64,000 bases of DNA from Methylococcaceae bacterium (lineage in GTDB: Bacteria > Pseudomonadota > Gammaproteobacteria > Methylococcales > Methylomonadaceae): assembly GCA_030627205.1 (NCBI GenBank), contig DAOUSN010000003.1, positions 1 through 64,000 on the forward strand. The letters run 5' to 3'. The translations under genes were made by a program, and so were the position numbers. Position 1 is the first letter of the stretch, and each line of letters starts with the position of its first letter. Of this stretch, positions 10,191 through 19,221 are shown piece after piece. The notes under the pieces are model-generated. The model was not told the DNA's origin, searched no databases, and worked only from the letters and a program-made list of their open reading frames with translations.

Positions 10191-12467
10191 TTAATCTTTT
10201 TCAGTAACACTTAAACTTTTACTTTCAATCGCAAAGCAAAGTTCTTGGTTTTCAATATAAATACGAACATGACCTCCCTGTGCAAGTTTTCCGAATAATA
10301 AATCATTTGCCAGTGGCTTTTTAATTTTTTCCTGAATTAAACGAGCCATAGGTCTTGCCCCCATTTGAGGATCACAGCCATTTTCTGCCAACCATAAACG
10401 TGCATCAGCATTTAATGATAGGGTTACGTTTTTCTCGTCTAATAAAGCTTCAAGTTCAAAAATGAATTTGTCAACAACACTTCCAACAATTGAAATATCT
10501 AATGGTTTAAATTGTATGATGGTATCTAAACGATTACGAAATTCAGGTGAAAAGATTTTTTCAATTATTTTCATACTATCGGAAGCATGATCTTGATGGG
10601 TAAAACCAATGGATGTGCGACTACCTTCGGCAGCACCTGCATTCGTTGTCATCACTAAAATAATATTTCTAAAATCAGCGCTGCGTCCATTATTATCAGT
10701 TAACGTTCCATGATCCATAACTTGTAATAATAAATTAAAAACATCGGGGTGGGCTTTTTCTATTTCATCTAATAATAGCACTGCATGAGGATGTTTCGTA
10801 ACCTGTTCGGTTAATAATCCCCCTTGGTCAAAACCTACATAACCCGGAGGTGCGCCAATTAATCTAGAAACCGTGTGACTTTCCATATATTCAGACATAT
10901 CAAATCTAATTAATTTAATTCCTAGTACTTTTGCAAGTTGCCGAGTTACTTCTGTTTTTCCGACACCTGTTGGCCCTGCAAATAAAAATGATCCAATCGT
11001 CTTAGAATTATCACGTAAACCTGCACGTGATAATTTAATCGCAGATACTAGGGAGTTTATTGCCTGATCTTGACCAAAAACCAACATTTTTAGATTTTTT
11101 TCTAAATTCTCTAATTTATCTTTATCTTTTGCTGAAACTGTTTGTTCAGGAATGCGGGCTATTTTAGCAATAATTTCTTCTATTTCTGCGGTATTAATAG
11201 TTTTTTTACGTTGATCTTTTGAGGTAATACGCTGTTTTGCACCAGCCTCATCAATCACATCAATTGCTTTGTCTGGTAAAAAACGGTCGGTAATGAAGCG
11301 TTCTGAAAGTTCAGCCGCAGACTTTAATGCTTGATCGGTATATTTAATTTCATGATGAGTTTCAAAGCGAAACTTTAAACCTCGTAATATTTGAAAGGTT
11401 TCCTCTACCGATGGCTCAGTAATGTCAATTTTTTGAAAACGTCGAGCGAGCGCGTGATCTTTTTCAAAAACTCCACGATATTCCTGATAAGTTGTTGAAC
11501 CTATACAGCGTAATTGTCCAGATGCTAACATGGGTTTGATTAAATTAGAGGCATCCATAACTCCACCAGAAGCTGAACCTGCACCAATAATGGTATGGAT
11601 TTCATCAATAAATAAAATAGATTTAGGTTCTTTTTTCAATTGATTCATCAATGATTTTAAGCGTTTTTCAAAATCACCTCTATATTTAGTTCCAGCAACT
11701 AATGCCCCTAAATCAAGTGAATAAATAACATTATCGTTTAAAATTTCAGGAACTTCCTTATCAACAATTCGTTTAGCTAATCCTTCGGCAATAGCCGTTT
11801 TACCTACTCCAGCTTCACCGACTAATAATGGATTATTTTTACGCCGGCGACATAAGGTTTGAACAGTGCGTTCAATTTCAAGCTTACGTCCAATTAAAGG
11901 GTCGATTCTATCTTTTTTAGCTTCCTCATTCAGATTTACCGTATATTTTTCTAATGGATTCGTGGTTGGTGGTTCTGTTCCTAGGTTGGGTTTTATATGT
12001 TCTGGATTATCTTGTTCATCTATGTCCTCTGGTTCAATTTTTGAAATTCCATGGGCTAAGTAATTAACCACATCTAATCTGGTGACATCTTGTTTCTTAA
12101 GTAAAAATACTGCGTGAGATTCTTGTTCGCTAAACAGAGCTACAAAAATATTTGCACCAGATACTTCTTTTTTGTCAGACGCTTGCACATGAAAAACAGC
12201 ACGTTGTAACACTCGCTGAAAACCTAATGTTGGCTGGATTTCACGCTCTATTCCTGATGGAATTAAGGAGATGGTATCATTAATATATTGCGTCAATTCC
12301 TCTGCTAAAGTATCTATCTCACAGTCACAGGATTTTAAAATAGGTTCAACCGATGCCGTATATAATAAGGCTAATAACAAATGCTCAACGGTAATAAACT
12401 CATGCCGTTTTTTATGAGCTTGTGTAAACGCTTGATTTAAAGTAACTTCTATTTCTTTGCTTAACAT
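10191..12467 (-). CDS. clpA: ATP-dependent Clp protease ATP-binding subunit ClpA
   Basis: 758 residues, the ClpA length. The N-terminal double Clp-N repeat is followed by two AAA+ modules: D1 with Walker A GEAGVGKT and D2 with GPTGVGKT. Walker B motifs are LFIDEIHT and [13 protein letters not shown]. The IGF tripeptide ([11 protein letters not shown]) near residue 630 is the loop that docks ClpA onto ClpP. It unfolds SsrA-tagged and N-end-rule substrates for ClpP. It lies 15 bases downstream of clpS, the adaptor, in the usual clpS-clpA order. clpP is not in the window. Confidence 0.97.
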   Translation of the reverse strand: MLSKEIEVTLNQAFTQAHKKRHEFITVEHLLLALLYTASVEPILKSCDCEIDTLAEELTQYINDTISLIPSGIEREIQPTLGFQRVLQRAVFHVQASDKKEVSGANIFVALFSEQESHAVFLLKKQDVTRLDVVNYLAHGISKIEPEDIDEQDNPEHIKPNLGTEPPTTNPLEKYTVNLNEEAKKDRIDPLIGRKLEIERTVQTLCRRRKNNPLLVGEAGVGKTAIAEGLAKRIVDKEVPEILNDNVIYSLDLGALVAGTKYRGDFEKRLKSLMNQLKKEPKSILFIDEIHTIIGAGSASGGVMDASNLIKPMLASGQLRCIGSTTYQEYRGVFEKDHALARRFQKIDITEPSVEETFQILRGLKFRFETHHEIKYTDQALKSAAELSERFITDRFLPDKAIDVIDEAGAKQRITSKDQRKKTINTAEIEEIIAKIARIPEQTVSAKDKDKLENLEKNLKMLVFGQDQAINSLVSAIKLSRAGLRDNSKTIGSFLFAGPTGVGKTEVTRQLAKVLGIKLIRFDMSEYMESHTVSRLIGAPPGYVGFDQGGLLTEQVTKHPHAVLLLDEIEKAHPDVFNLLLQVMDHGTLTDNNGRSADFRNIILVMTTNAGAAEGSRTSIGFTHQDHASDSMKIIEKIFSPEFRNRLDTIIQFKPLDISIVGSVVDKFIFELEALLDEKNVTLSLNADARLWLAENGCDPQMGARPMARLIQEKIKKPLANDLLFGKLAQGGHVRIYIENQELCFAIESKSLSVTEKD

Positions 12468-12482
12468 TTTAATTTTCCTAGT

Positions 12483-12836
12483 TTACGTTTTTTCCATTGA
12501 ACACATTAATGGGTGATTATTTTCACGTGAATATTCATTCACTAGATGCACTTTAGTTTCAGCAACATCTTTAGAAAATGTTCCGCAAATGCCAACACCG
12601 TTATGATGAACTTGTAACATGACTAATGTTGCTTTTTCATAGTCCAAATTAAAAAAATCAGTTAAAATTTCAACGACAAAGTCCATTGGGGTAAAATCAT
12701 CATTTAATAACAATACCTTATATAAAGGGGGACGTTTTAATTGTGGTTTTTTTTCTTGAACCGCTAAATCGTTATCATCATCGTTAAAGGGAACACTATT
12801 AGACATAGCTCTCATAAATTGTTGGGAATAAAACAT
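12483..12836 (-). CDS. clpS: ClpS, N-end-rule adaptor for ClpAP
   Basis: 117 residues. The core [36 protein letters not shown] and [19 protein letters not shown] is the ClpS fold that binds N-terminal Leu, Phe, Trp or Tyr and hands substrates to ClpA. The first 30 residues are a variable tail, as in E. coli. The start at 12836 has an AAGGG ribosome binding site six bases ahead. An alternative ATG at 12806 (MSNSVPF) has a weaker AGAG site and would shorten the tail by ten residues. Directly upstream of clpA. Confidence 0.96.
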   Translation of the reverse strand: MFYSQQFMRAMSNSVPFNDDDNDLAVQEKKPQLKRPPLYKVLLLNDDFTPMDFVVEILTDFFNLDYEKATLVMLQVHHNGVGICGTFSKDVAETKVHLVNEYSRENNHPLMCSMEKT

Positions 12837-12939
12837 TATTAACCCTTACCATAGAGGTAATTGTGATAAATTTCAATCTTTAGACACATAATTATTATAA
12901 ATCAAGTAAAATAACGCGTTTTTATGTTTGGCTTTGCTT

Positions 12940-13392
12940 ATGATTTGGAAACCTCATGTTACTGTTGCGGCTGTGATTGAAAACCAGCAACGTTTTTTGT
13001 TAGTTGAAGAACAAGTATCCTCAGGACTTGCATTTAATCAACCCGCAGGTCATTTAGAAAATGGAGAAGACCTTATAAGTGCGGTAAAACGTGAAGTATT
13101 AGAAGAAACTGCATGGAAATTTATTCCAGAACAGGTTGTTTCTATACAGCTTTGGCGTGATAATCCTCAAGCAGCTAGTTTTTTAAGAGTTTGTTTTACA
13201 GGTAAAGTTTATGCTCACGATGCAAATCAACACTTAGATGAAGGCATTATTCAAACGCACTGGCTTACACGCGATGAAGTAGCGGCTAAACAATCGCTTT
13301 TACGAAGTCCTTTAGTTTTAGAATCAATAGATGATTATATCAAAGGAGAGTTTTATCCTTTATCATTATTAAAGTCTAGTTTAGATTTATGA
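12940..13392 (+). CDS. nudJ: Nudix hydrolase, NudJ-like (phosphatase NudJ)
   Basis: With the start at ATG 12940 ([13 protein letters not shown]) the protein has 150 residues and matches the NudJ N-terminus. The frame also opens at a TTG at 12928, but the four extra codons have no family match. The Nudix box runs from GHLENGEDL to REVLEETAW. It keeps the metal-binding REVLEE glutamates but ends in ETAW where the consensus has ETGU. In E. coli NudJ hydrolyses nucleoside di- and triphosphates and HMP-pyrophosphate. The stop overlaps the mnmA start (ATGA), and nudJ-mnmA is a conserved gammaproteobacterial pair. Confidence 0.88.
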   Translation: MIWKPHVTVAAVIENQQRFLLVEEQVSSGLAFNQPAGHLENGEDLISAVKREVLEETAWKFIPEQVVSIQLWRDNPQAASFLRVCFTGKVYAHDANQHLDEGIIQTHWLTRDEVAAKQSLLRSPLVLESIDDYIKGEFYPLSLLKSSLDL

Positions 13393-14483
13393 ATAAAAAA
13401 AATATTATAGTCGGGATGTCAGGAGGAGTCGATTCTTCTGTGACTGCTTTGGTTTTATTAGAGCAAGGTCATCATGTTACTGGTTTATTCATGAAAAATT
13501 GGGAAGAAGATGACGGGACGGATTATTGTACTGCATTGGAAGATTTAGCCGATGCTCAGCAAGTTTGTGATAAATTAGGCATTGAATTAAAAACCGTCAA
13601 TTTTGCAGCCGAATATTGGGACGAGGTATTTGAAGTTTTTTTATCTGAATTTAAACGAGGACGTACCCCTAATCCCGATATTTTATGTAATAAACATGTT
13701 AAATTTAAAGCATTTTTAAATTATGCGATTGAAGATTTAGGCGCAGAATATATTGCTACAGGGCATTATGCCCGAGTAGGGTTTACAAATAATCACTATC
13801 AATTATTAAAAGGCTTAGACCCGAATAAAGAACAAAGTTATTTTTTATATACGCTAGGGCAAAAAGCCTTATCTAAAACTTTATTTCCCATCGGGGAAAT
13901 GATGAAACCTGAATTACGAGCTTTAGCAAAAAAAGCAGGCTTTGATAATTATCAAAAGAAAGATAGCACGGGGATTTGTTTTATTGGTGAGCGTAAGTTT
14001 AAAGAATTTTTACAGCGTTATTTACCCACCCAAGCGGGTGAAATGCGAACGCCAGAAGGACAATATATTGGACAACATCATGGTTTAATGTATTACACGT
14101 TGGGACAACGACAAGGATTAGGTATTGGAGGGGTGAAAAATGCGCCAGATGAACCGTGGTATGTTTTAGAAAAAGAATTAGCTAATAATATTTTAATTGT
14201 CGGGCAAGGACATCAACACCCTTTAATGTTGCATAATTCGTTAGAAGCGGGGCAATTAGATTGGTGTAATAATCAACCGTTGATAAAAGCAATAAATTGT
14301 CGCGCTAAAACCCGTTATCGTCAGCAAGATCAAGCATGTTATTTAGAACCCTTAGTTAATAATCGTTGTCGTGCTATTTTTGAACAACCTCAGCGGGCAA
14401 TTACCCCCGGACAATCGGTAGTTTTTTACCAAGAGGATATTTGTTTGGGAGGCGGAGTTATTGAATATAAAGCTAACGTGTAA
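13389..14483 (+). CDS. mnmA: tRNA-specific 2-thiouridylase
   Basis: 364 residues. Installs the 2-thio group on wobble U34 of tRNA-Lys, tRNA-Glu and tRNA-Gln, taking sulfur from the TusBCDE relay. The PP-loop [10 protein letters not shown] is at the N-terminus, the catalytic cysteines lie in [13 protein letters not shown] and [11 protein letters not shown], and [11 protein letters not shown] belongs to the central domain. Translationally coupled to nudJ by a 4-base overlap. The next gene, 24 bases downstream, is unrelated to tRNA modification and starts the nuclease-like triplet. A TusA-like protein is encoded at 51550. Confidence 0.97.
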   Translation: MNKKNIIVGMSGGVDSSVTALVLLEQGHHVTGLFMKNWEEDDGTDYCTALEDLADAQQVCDKLGIELKTVNFAAEYWDEVFEVFLSEFKRGRTPNPDILCNKHVKFKAFLNYAIEDLGAEYIATGHYARVGFTNNHYQLLKGLDPNKEQSYFLYTLGQKALSKTLFPIGEMMKPELRALAKKAGFDNYQKKDSTGICFIGERKFKEFLQRYLPTQAGEMRTPEGQYIGQHHGLMYYTLGQRQGLGIGGVKNAPDEPWYVLEKELANNILIVGQGHQHPLMLHNSLEAGQLDWCNNQPLIKAINCRAKTRYRQQDQACYLEPLVNNRCRAIFEQPQRAITPGQSVVFYQEDICLGGGVIEYKANV

Positions 14484-14507
14484 AATTTTTTATGGGAAAA
14501 AATAAAA

Positions 14508-15104
14508 ATGTCTTATAGTCAATTTAAAACCATTGAAGAAGTCGCTCAAAAATTTGATATTGAAGTCACTGATAAAATACTCTTTGTCAGTGAAAAAGAA
14601 ATGACGGTCTCCGAGTACCTAGTTTCTATGATTATCGAAAATATGAATGATAATATTAGTTTTATCAATGAAATAACCATTTGTGAACGGATTATTAGCC
14701 CTATTTTAAATGGTGTTTCAAGACAGTATAAAGATTTAAATATTTGGTCACATGTTCCTTATAATATAGATGAAAAACAAGGGCTTGTCGGCGAGCCAGA
14801 TTATTTAGTCGCAGGAAAAACAAAATATGGTGGCATGGAAAAACCATCTCTTTGCGTGATAGAAGCTAAACGTGATGATTTTGAATTAGGATGGGCGCAA
14901 GCTTTAGCAGAGATGGTAGCATCGTCTTTAGTGGAGAATCGTATTTTTTATGGGGTAGTGACAACGGGAAAACTGTGGGAATTTGGCAAATTAGAACAGG
15001 ACGTTTTTACGATTGATCCCCATTCTATTTCTGCGATGAGTGATTTACAAAAAACATTTAATTATTTAAATTGGGTTTTTAATGAAATATCAAAGACAAT
15101 TTAA
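14508..15104 (+). CDS. Hypothetical PD-(D/E)XK-like protein, copy 1 of a tandem triplet
   Basis: 198 residues, no recognised name. The pattern GEPDYL (Asp98), then CVIEAKRDD (Glu119, Lys121), then WAQALAEM (Gln131) follows the D ... ExK ... Q arrangement of PD-(D/E)XK nucleases such as the HsdR N-terminal domain. An upstream helix with NEITICERIISPIL supplies a conserved acidic residue. No DNA-binding or helicase domain is attached and no signal peptide is seen. It is the most diverged of three paralogues encoded in a row. All open with the same M-[SA]-Y-x-x-F-K start. It could be a stand-alone nuclease, a degraded restriction subunit or a non-catalytic relative. Nuclease fold is an inference from motif spacing. 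Confidence 0.65.
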   Translation: MSYSQFKTIEEVAQKFDIEVTDKILFVSEKEMTVSEYLVSMIIENMNDNISFINEITICERIISPILNGVSRQYKDLNIWSHVPYNIDEKQGLVGEPDYLVAGKTKYGGMEKPSLCVIEAKRDDFELGWAQALAEMVASSLVENRIFYGVVTTGKLWEFGKLEQDVFTIDPHSISAMSDLQKTFNYLNWVFNEISKTI

Positions 15105-15106
15105 TC

Positions 15107-15721
15107 ATGGCTTATAGACGCTTTAAATTAGCTTCATTAAATGAAAAATTGGGAATTCTTTCTAAAACGATGACCTTTATTGATAAGAAATTACCTATTT
15201 TTAAACCCAGTCAGTTATTTTTAGAAACGTTGGCTGAAAATGAATACGAACAGTTGGCGACAGAAAAGGCAAAGTCTGAATTTATTATTAGTCCCCTTTT
15301 AAAAGAACTACATCGACAAAACCGTGATAAATTCACCTGTTTTTCAGGATATGAATTTAATGTTGATGCTACATTAGAATTAAAAGGCTATTGTGATTTT
15401 TTGCTATCAGCAGAAGCAAATAGTCCTTTTATTAATTCTCCTGTTTTTTGTTTGGTTGAAGCTAAAAAAAGTGAAATAGAGGCGGAGTTTGGTCAGTGTG
15501 GAGCTGAAATGTACGCCGCACAACTTTTTAATCTACGTCATGATAAACCGCAAAAACTAATTTATGGGTGTGTCACTAATGGTTTTTCTTGGGCATTTTT
15601 AAAACTAGCAGACAATAATTTAACGATAGACCCTAATTATATTCCGCTAACTTTTACTGAACCGCATAAAGTTTTAGCAGTTTTACAGTGGATTGTCGCG
15701 CAGTATTCAACTAGAAATTAA
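15107..15721 (+). CDS. Hypothetical PD-(D/E)XK-like protein, copy 2 of a tandem triplet
   Basis: 204 residues, starting 2 bases after the stop of copy 1. The putative catalytic set is Asp97 (LKGYCDFLL), Glu118 and Lys120 (CLVEAKKSE) and Gln130 (FGQCGAEMYAAQ), with the helix ATEKAKSEFIISPLL upstream. The order and spacing equal those of copy 1. It resembles copy 3 closely throughout, and the C-terminal 27 codons are nearly identical to copy 3 at the DNA level. Soluble, no partner domain. Function unknown. Tight spacing of all three genes implies one transcript. Confidence 0.65.
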   Translation: MAYRRFKLASLNEKLGILSKTMTFIDKKLPIFKPSQLFLETLAENEYEQLATEKAKSEFIISPLLKELHRQNRDKFTCFSGYEFNVDATLELKGYCDFLLSAEANSPFINSPVFCLVEAKKSEIEAEFGQCGAEMYAAQLFNLRHDKPQKLIYGCVTNGFSWAFLKLADNNLTIDPNYIPLTFTEPHKVLAVLQWIVAQYSTRN

Positions 15722-15729
15722 AAACAATC

Positions 15730-16350
15730 ATGTCTTATAGCCGTTTTAAAATAGAAACTTTAGAAGAAAAGCTTAATATTAATTTAATTTGGAAACCTTT
15801 TATTCAAGAAAAATTACCTAAATTTTCTCCCTCAGATTTAATTCTCATATTGCTAAAAGAAGCAATGGATGAAGCATTAGCGACTGAAAAAGCAAAATCA
15901 GAATTTATTATTAATCCTATTTTTAAAGAATTAAAACGCTATAATAATAATTCTTTTAGTTATTTTTCAGGCTATAAATTTGATGTTGATGCAAAACTGG
16001 GTCTAAAAGGGTATTGTGATTTCATCCTTTCTGCATCAGTGAATACACATATTATAAAACAGCCCCTTTTTTGTTTAGTCGAGGCTAAACAAACCGATTT
16101 AGATGAGGGTTTTGGGCAATGTGGTGCAGAAATGTATGCGGGAAAAATTTTTAATGAACAACATAATCATCCTCAAAAAATTATTTATGGCTGCGTAACC
16201 AATGCTTTTCTATGGGCATTTTTAAAATTAGAAAATAATAATTTAACGATAGATCCTAATTATATTCCACTAACTTTTACTGAACCGCATAAAGTTTTAG
16301 CGGTTTTACAGTGGATTATTGAACAATCTACACATAAAAATAGTTTATAA
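15730..16350 (+). CDS. Hypothetical PD-(D/E)XK-like protein, copy 3 of a tandem triplet
   Basis: 206 residues, 8 bases after copy 2. It has Asp97 (LKGYCDFIL), Glu118 and Lys120 (CLVEAKQTD) and Gln130 (FGQCGAEMYAGK). Similarity to copy 2 spans the whole length, with the N-terminal helix region the least conserved. Ends 32 bases before gpmI on the same strand, so the triplet sits between two housekeeping genes without visible mobile-element ends. The set of conserved polar residues argues that all three are kept functional rather than decaying. Role unknown: defence, DNA repair or RNA processing would all be compatible. Confidence 0.65.
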   Translation: MSYSRFKIETLEEKLNINLIWKPFIQEKLPKFSPSDLILILLKEAMDEALATEKAKSEFIINPIFKELKRYNNNSFSYFSGYKFDVDAKLGLKGYCDFILSASVNTHIIKQPLFCLVEAKQTDLDEGFGQCGAEMYAGKIFNEQHNHPQKIIYGCVTNAFLWAFLKLENNNLTIDPNYIPLTFTEPHKVLAVLQWIIEQSTHKNSL

Positions 16351-16382
16351 TAATCAAATACTAATACGGAAACCATACCACT

Positions 16383-17915
16383 ATGTTAAAACGACCTACC
16401 CCTTTAGTTTTATTAATTCTTGATGGCTTTGGACACAGAGAAGCAACAGAACACAATGCAATTGCGATTGCAAAAACTCCCTTTTGGGATCAATTACAAC
16501 AAGATAACCCTAAAACATTATTGAATTGCTCAGGATCTTCAGTAGGGCTGCCCGACGGTCAAATGGGAAACTCAGAAGTGGGGCATTTACATATTGGCAG
16601 TGGGCGGTTTATTTTTCAAGACTTACCTAAAATTAATAATGCGATAGAAGACGGTAGTTTTTTTGAAAATAAAGTCTTACAAACAGCGGTTGATAAAGCC
16701 TTAGAAAATGATAAAGCCCTGCATATATTAGGTTTATTATCAGCGGGTGGGGTTCATAGTCACGAAAAGCAAATTGCAGGCATGATTGAATTAGCTGCAA
16801 AACGAGGATTAACAAAAATTTATTTACATGCCTTTTTAGATGGGCGTGATGTTGCCCCTAAAAGTGCGAAAAGTTCTATTGACTTTATTGAAGACAAATT
16901 TAAAACTTTAGGCGTTGGAAAAATTATTTCAGTAACGGGGCGTTTTTATGCGATGGATAGAGATAATCGTTGGGAACGGGTGCAACCTGCCTATAATTTA
17001 ATTGCGAAAGGTGAAAGTAATTTTATTGCCTCAACGGCTTTAGACGCTTTGGAGGCTGCTTATCAACGTGATGAAACCGACGAATTCGTACAAGCAACTA
17101 TAATTGGTAATCACGGCATTGCTTTAGATTCACAAGACTCAATTGTCTTTATGAATTTTAGAGCGGACCGTACCCGTGAAATTTCCAGAGCATTAACTCA
17201 AGTGGATTTCACTGAATTTAAACGCGGTTGTGAGCCTCATACAGGACATTTTGCAACGTTGACTAAGTACCATCAAGATTTTTCATATCCTGTTGCTTAT
17301 TCCCCCACGAATATAAATAATGGTTTAGGGGAAGTCTTAGCAAATGCAGGGCGCACGCAATTACGTCTTGCTGAAACTGAAAAATATGCTCATGTTACTT
17401 TTTTCTTAAATGGGGGGAGAGATGCACCTTTTGAAGGTGAAAAACGTATCTTAGTTCCCTCGCCACAAGTTAAAACTTATGACATGCAGCCAGAAATGAA
17501 TGCAGTAGAAGTAACCGACCATTTAGTTAATTCAATTAAATCAGGTGATTATGATGTCATTATTTGTAACTACGCCAATTGTGACATGGTAGGTCATACA
17601 GGGGTTTGGGAGGCGGCATTAAAAGCGGTAGAAACAATAGACCACTGTTTAGAACGTGTTGTGAATGCCCTAAAAGACGTTAATGGACAAATGTTAATTA
17701 CTGCCGATCACGGTAATATTGAACAAATGGTGAACCTAGAAACCCAGCAAGTGCATACGGCTCATACTATCAACCAAGTTCCTTTAGTTTATATTGGAGG
17801 AATACAAGAGATAAAAAATGGGGGTAGTTTGTCAGATTTAGCACCTACATTGTTAGCTATTTTAGGAGTTACACAACCTGATGAAATGACAGGTAAATCA
17901 TTGCTAGTTGATTAA
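16383..17915 (+). CDS. gpmI: 2,3-bisphosphoglycerate-independent phosphoglycerate mutase
   Basis: 510 residues, the usual length. Interconverts 3- and 2-phosphoglycerate with two Mn ions in an alkaline-phosphatase fold. LILDGFGHRE supplies a metal-binding Asp14, and the phosphorylated nucleophile is Ser64 in MGNSEVGH. FMNFRADRTREISRAL, FFLNGGRDAPFEGE and ITADHGNIEQM complete the metal site. It is followed 5 bases later by envC and then ctpA, an order (gpmI-envC-ctpA) widely conserved in gammaproteobacteria. Confidence 0.97.
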   Translation: MLKRPTPLVLLILDGFGHREATEHNAIAIAKTPFWDQLQQDNPKTLLNCSGSSVGLPDGQMGNSEVGHLHIGSGRFIFQDLPKINNAIEDGSFFENKVLQTAVDKALENDKALHILGLLSAGGVHSHEKQIAGMIELAAKRGLTKIYLHAFLDGRDVAPKSAKSSIDFIEDKFKTLGVGKIISVTGRFYAMDRDNRWERVQPAYNLIAKGESNFIASTALDALEAAYQRDETDEFVQATIIGNHGIALDSQDSIVFMNFRADRTREISRALTQVDFTEFKRGCEPHTGHFATLTKYHQDFSYPVAYSPTNINNGLGEVLANAGRTQLRLAETEKYAHVTFFLNGGRDAPFEGEKRILVPSPQVKTYDMQPEMNAVEVTDHLVNSIKSGDYDVIICNYANCDMVGHTGVWEAALKAVETIDHCLERVVNALKDVNGQMLITADHGNIEQMVNLETQQVHTAHTINQVPLVYIGGIQEIKNGGSLSDLAPTLLAILGVTQPDEMTGKSLLVD

Positions 17916-17920
17916 ACGCT

Positions 17921-19129
17921 ATGTATTTTTTTTTAATCGTTGCCTTTTTTTTTATCAATGGAAATTCATTATCATTTGCAAATGATAAGACTCAAAAACT
18001 AAATAAATTACAAACGCATATTGAAGATGTTAATCAAACGATAAAACAAATCAATACCAAGCGTAATAATTTATCAAAACAGTTAGGTTTGATTGAGAAG
18101 CAATATGGGCAAACTGCAAGCTCACTTAAAAAACTAACGAAAAAAATTGATACTAAGCGGCGGCGATTAAAGGAAATTACTAAAGACATAAAATCAAGAA
18201 GGAAAAGATTAGATATAGAAAACCATGAATTAAATGGGCAAATTAAAGCGACCTATATCATGGGGAAAAAAGAAAAATTAAAGCTGTTGCTAAACCAACA
18301 AGATCCTGCATTAGCTAGTCGAATGATGATGTATTATCATTATCTAAATAAAGCTCGCCTAATTAAATTAATTAGCATTAAAAATCATATTGTGGTGTTA
18401 GAAGATTTATGGAAAGAACGGTTGAAAGAAAAAAAACAGTTACGGACAACTACATCTTTAAAGAAAAAACAACAAAAAAAATTAACACAAAGTAAAAATG
18501 AACGTAAGCATTTATTGTCTTCATTGAATGGTAACTTTAGTTTGAAATCTCAACAATTAGCTCAACTTAAAGGTAATGAAAAACAGTTAAATGATTTAAT
18601 TATTTTATTAGGTAATAGCATTGTTACCCAGGTTAAAAAAGAGCAAATTGATAAAACTTTTTCTAAAAATAAAAATAATCCTCTTAAAAAAATAACAAGC
18701 TATACAAATTCAGGTTTATCGTTTAAAAAACTAAAAGGAAAATTACCTTGGCCTTTAAAGGGTAAAATAGTTAAAAAATTTGGTAGTAAACGCAGCGACG
18801 GATTCTGGGATGGTATTTTAATTTCTGCAAGTGAAGGGAGTAATATTCGTACTATTACTGATGGGCGCGTTGTTTATTCAGATTGGTTGCGAGGTTATGG
18901 ATTATTGGTTATTATTGACCACGGTTCGGGTTATATGAGTTTATATGCGTTTAATCAAAGCCTTAATAAAAAAGTAGGCGATAAAGTAACGACAGGAACA
19001 GTTATTGCTTCTGTAGGAAAAAGTGGAGGGCGTAGTAAATCTGGGCTTTATTTTGGGGTTAGGTATCAAGGAAAATCAGTTAACCCAGCTCTTTGGTGTT
19101 TAAAAATACAGAATGGCTATGTAGGATAA
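17921..19129 (+). CDS. envC: Murein hydrolase activator EnvC-like (coiled coil plus LytM domain)
   Basis: 402 residues. An N-terminal hydrophobic stretch (FFLIVAFFFINGNSLSFA) acts as a signal peptide and is followed by a long Lys/Gln-rich coiled coil (about residues 25-235). The C-terminus is an M23/LytM domain with DGRVVYSDWLRGYGLLVIIDHG and SGGRSKSGLYFGVRYQGKSVNPALW. The family's YGHNQ motif reads YAFNQ here and the final histidine of the M23 HxH is absent, so the zinc site is lost. This agrees with EnvC, which does not cut peptidoglycan but activates amidases AmiA/AmiB at the septum through FtsEX. Very basic composition. Confidence 0.92.
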   Translation: MYFFLIVAFFFINGNSLSFANDKTQKLNKLQTHIEDVNQTIKQINTKRNNLSKQLGLIEKQYGQTASSLKKLTKKIDTKRRRLKEITKDIKSRRKRLDIENHELNGQIKATYIMGKKEKLKLLLNQQDPALASRMMMYYHYLNKARLIKLISIKNHIVVLEDLWKERLKEKKQLRTTTSLKKKQQKKLTQSKNERKHLLSSLNGNFSLKSQQLAQLKGNEKQLNDLIILLGNSIVTQVKKEQIDKTFSKNKNNPLKKITSYTNSGLSFKKLKGKLPWPLKGKIVKKFGSKRSDGFWDGILISASEGSNIRTITDGRVVYSDWLRGYGLLVIIDHGSGYMSLYAFNQSLNKKVGDKVTTGTVIASVGKSGGRSKSGLYFGVRYQGKSVNPALWCLKIQNGYVG

Positions 19130-19221
19130 TAAAGGTTTCATTTATTTCTAGGCTACTTGTGTAAAATAGAAATTTAAGAAAACTAATCATTTACGATTAA
19201 TTTTAGGAAAATAGAAAGCAA

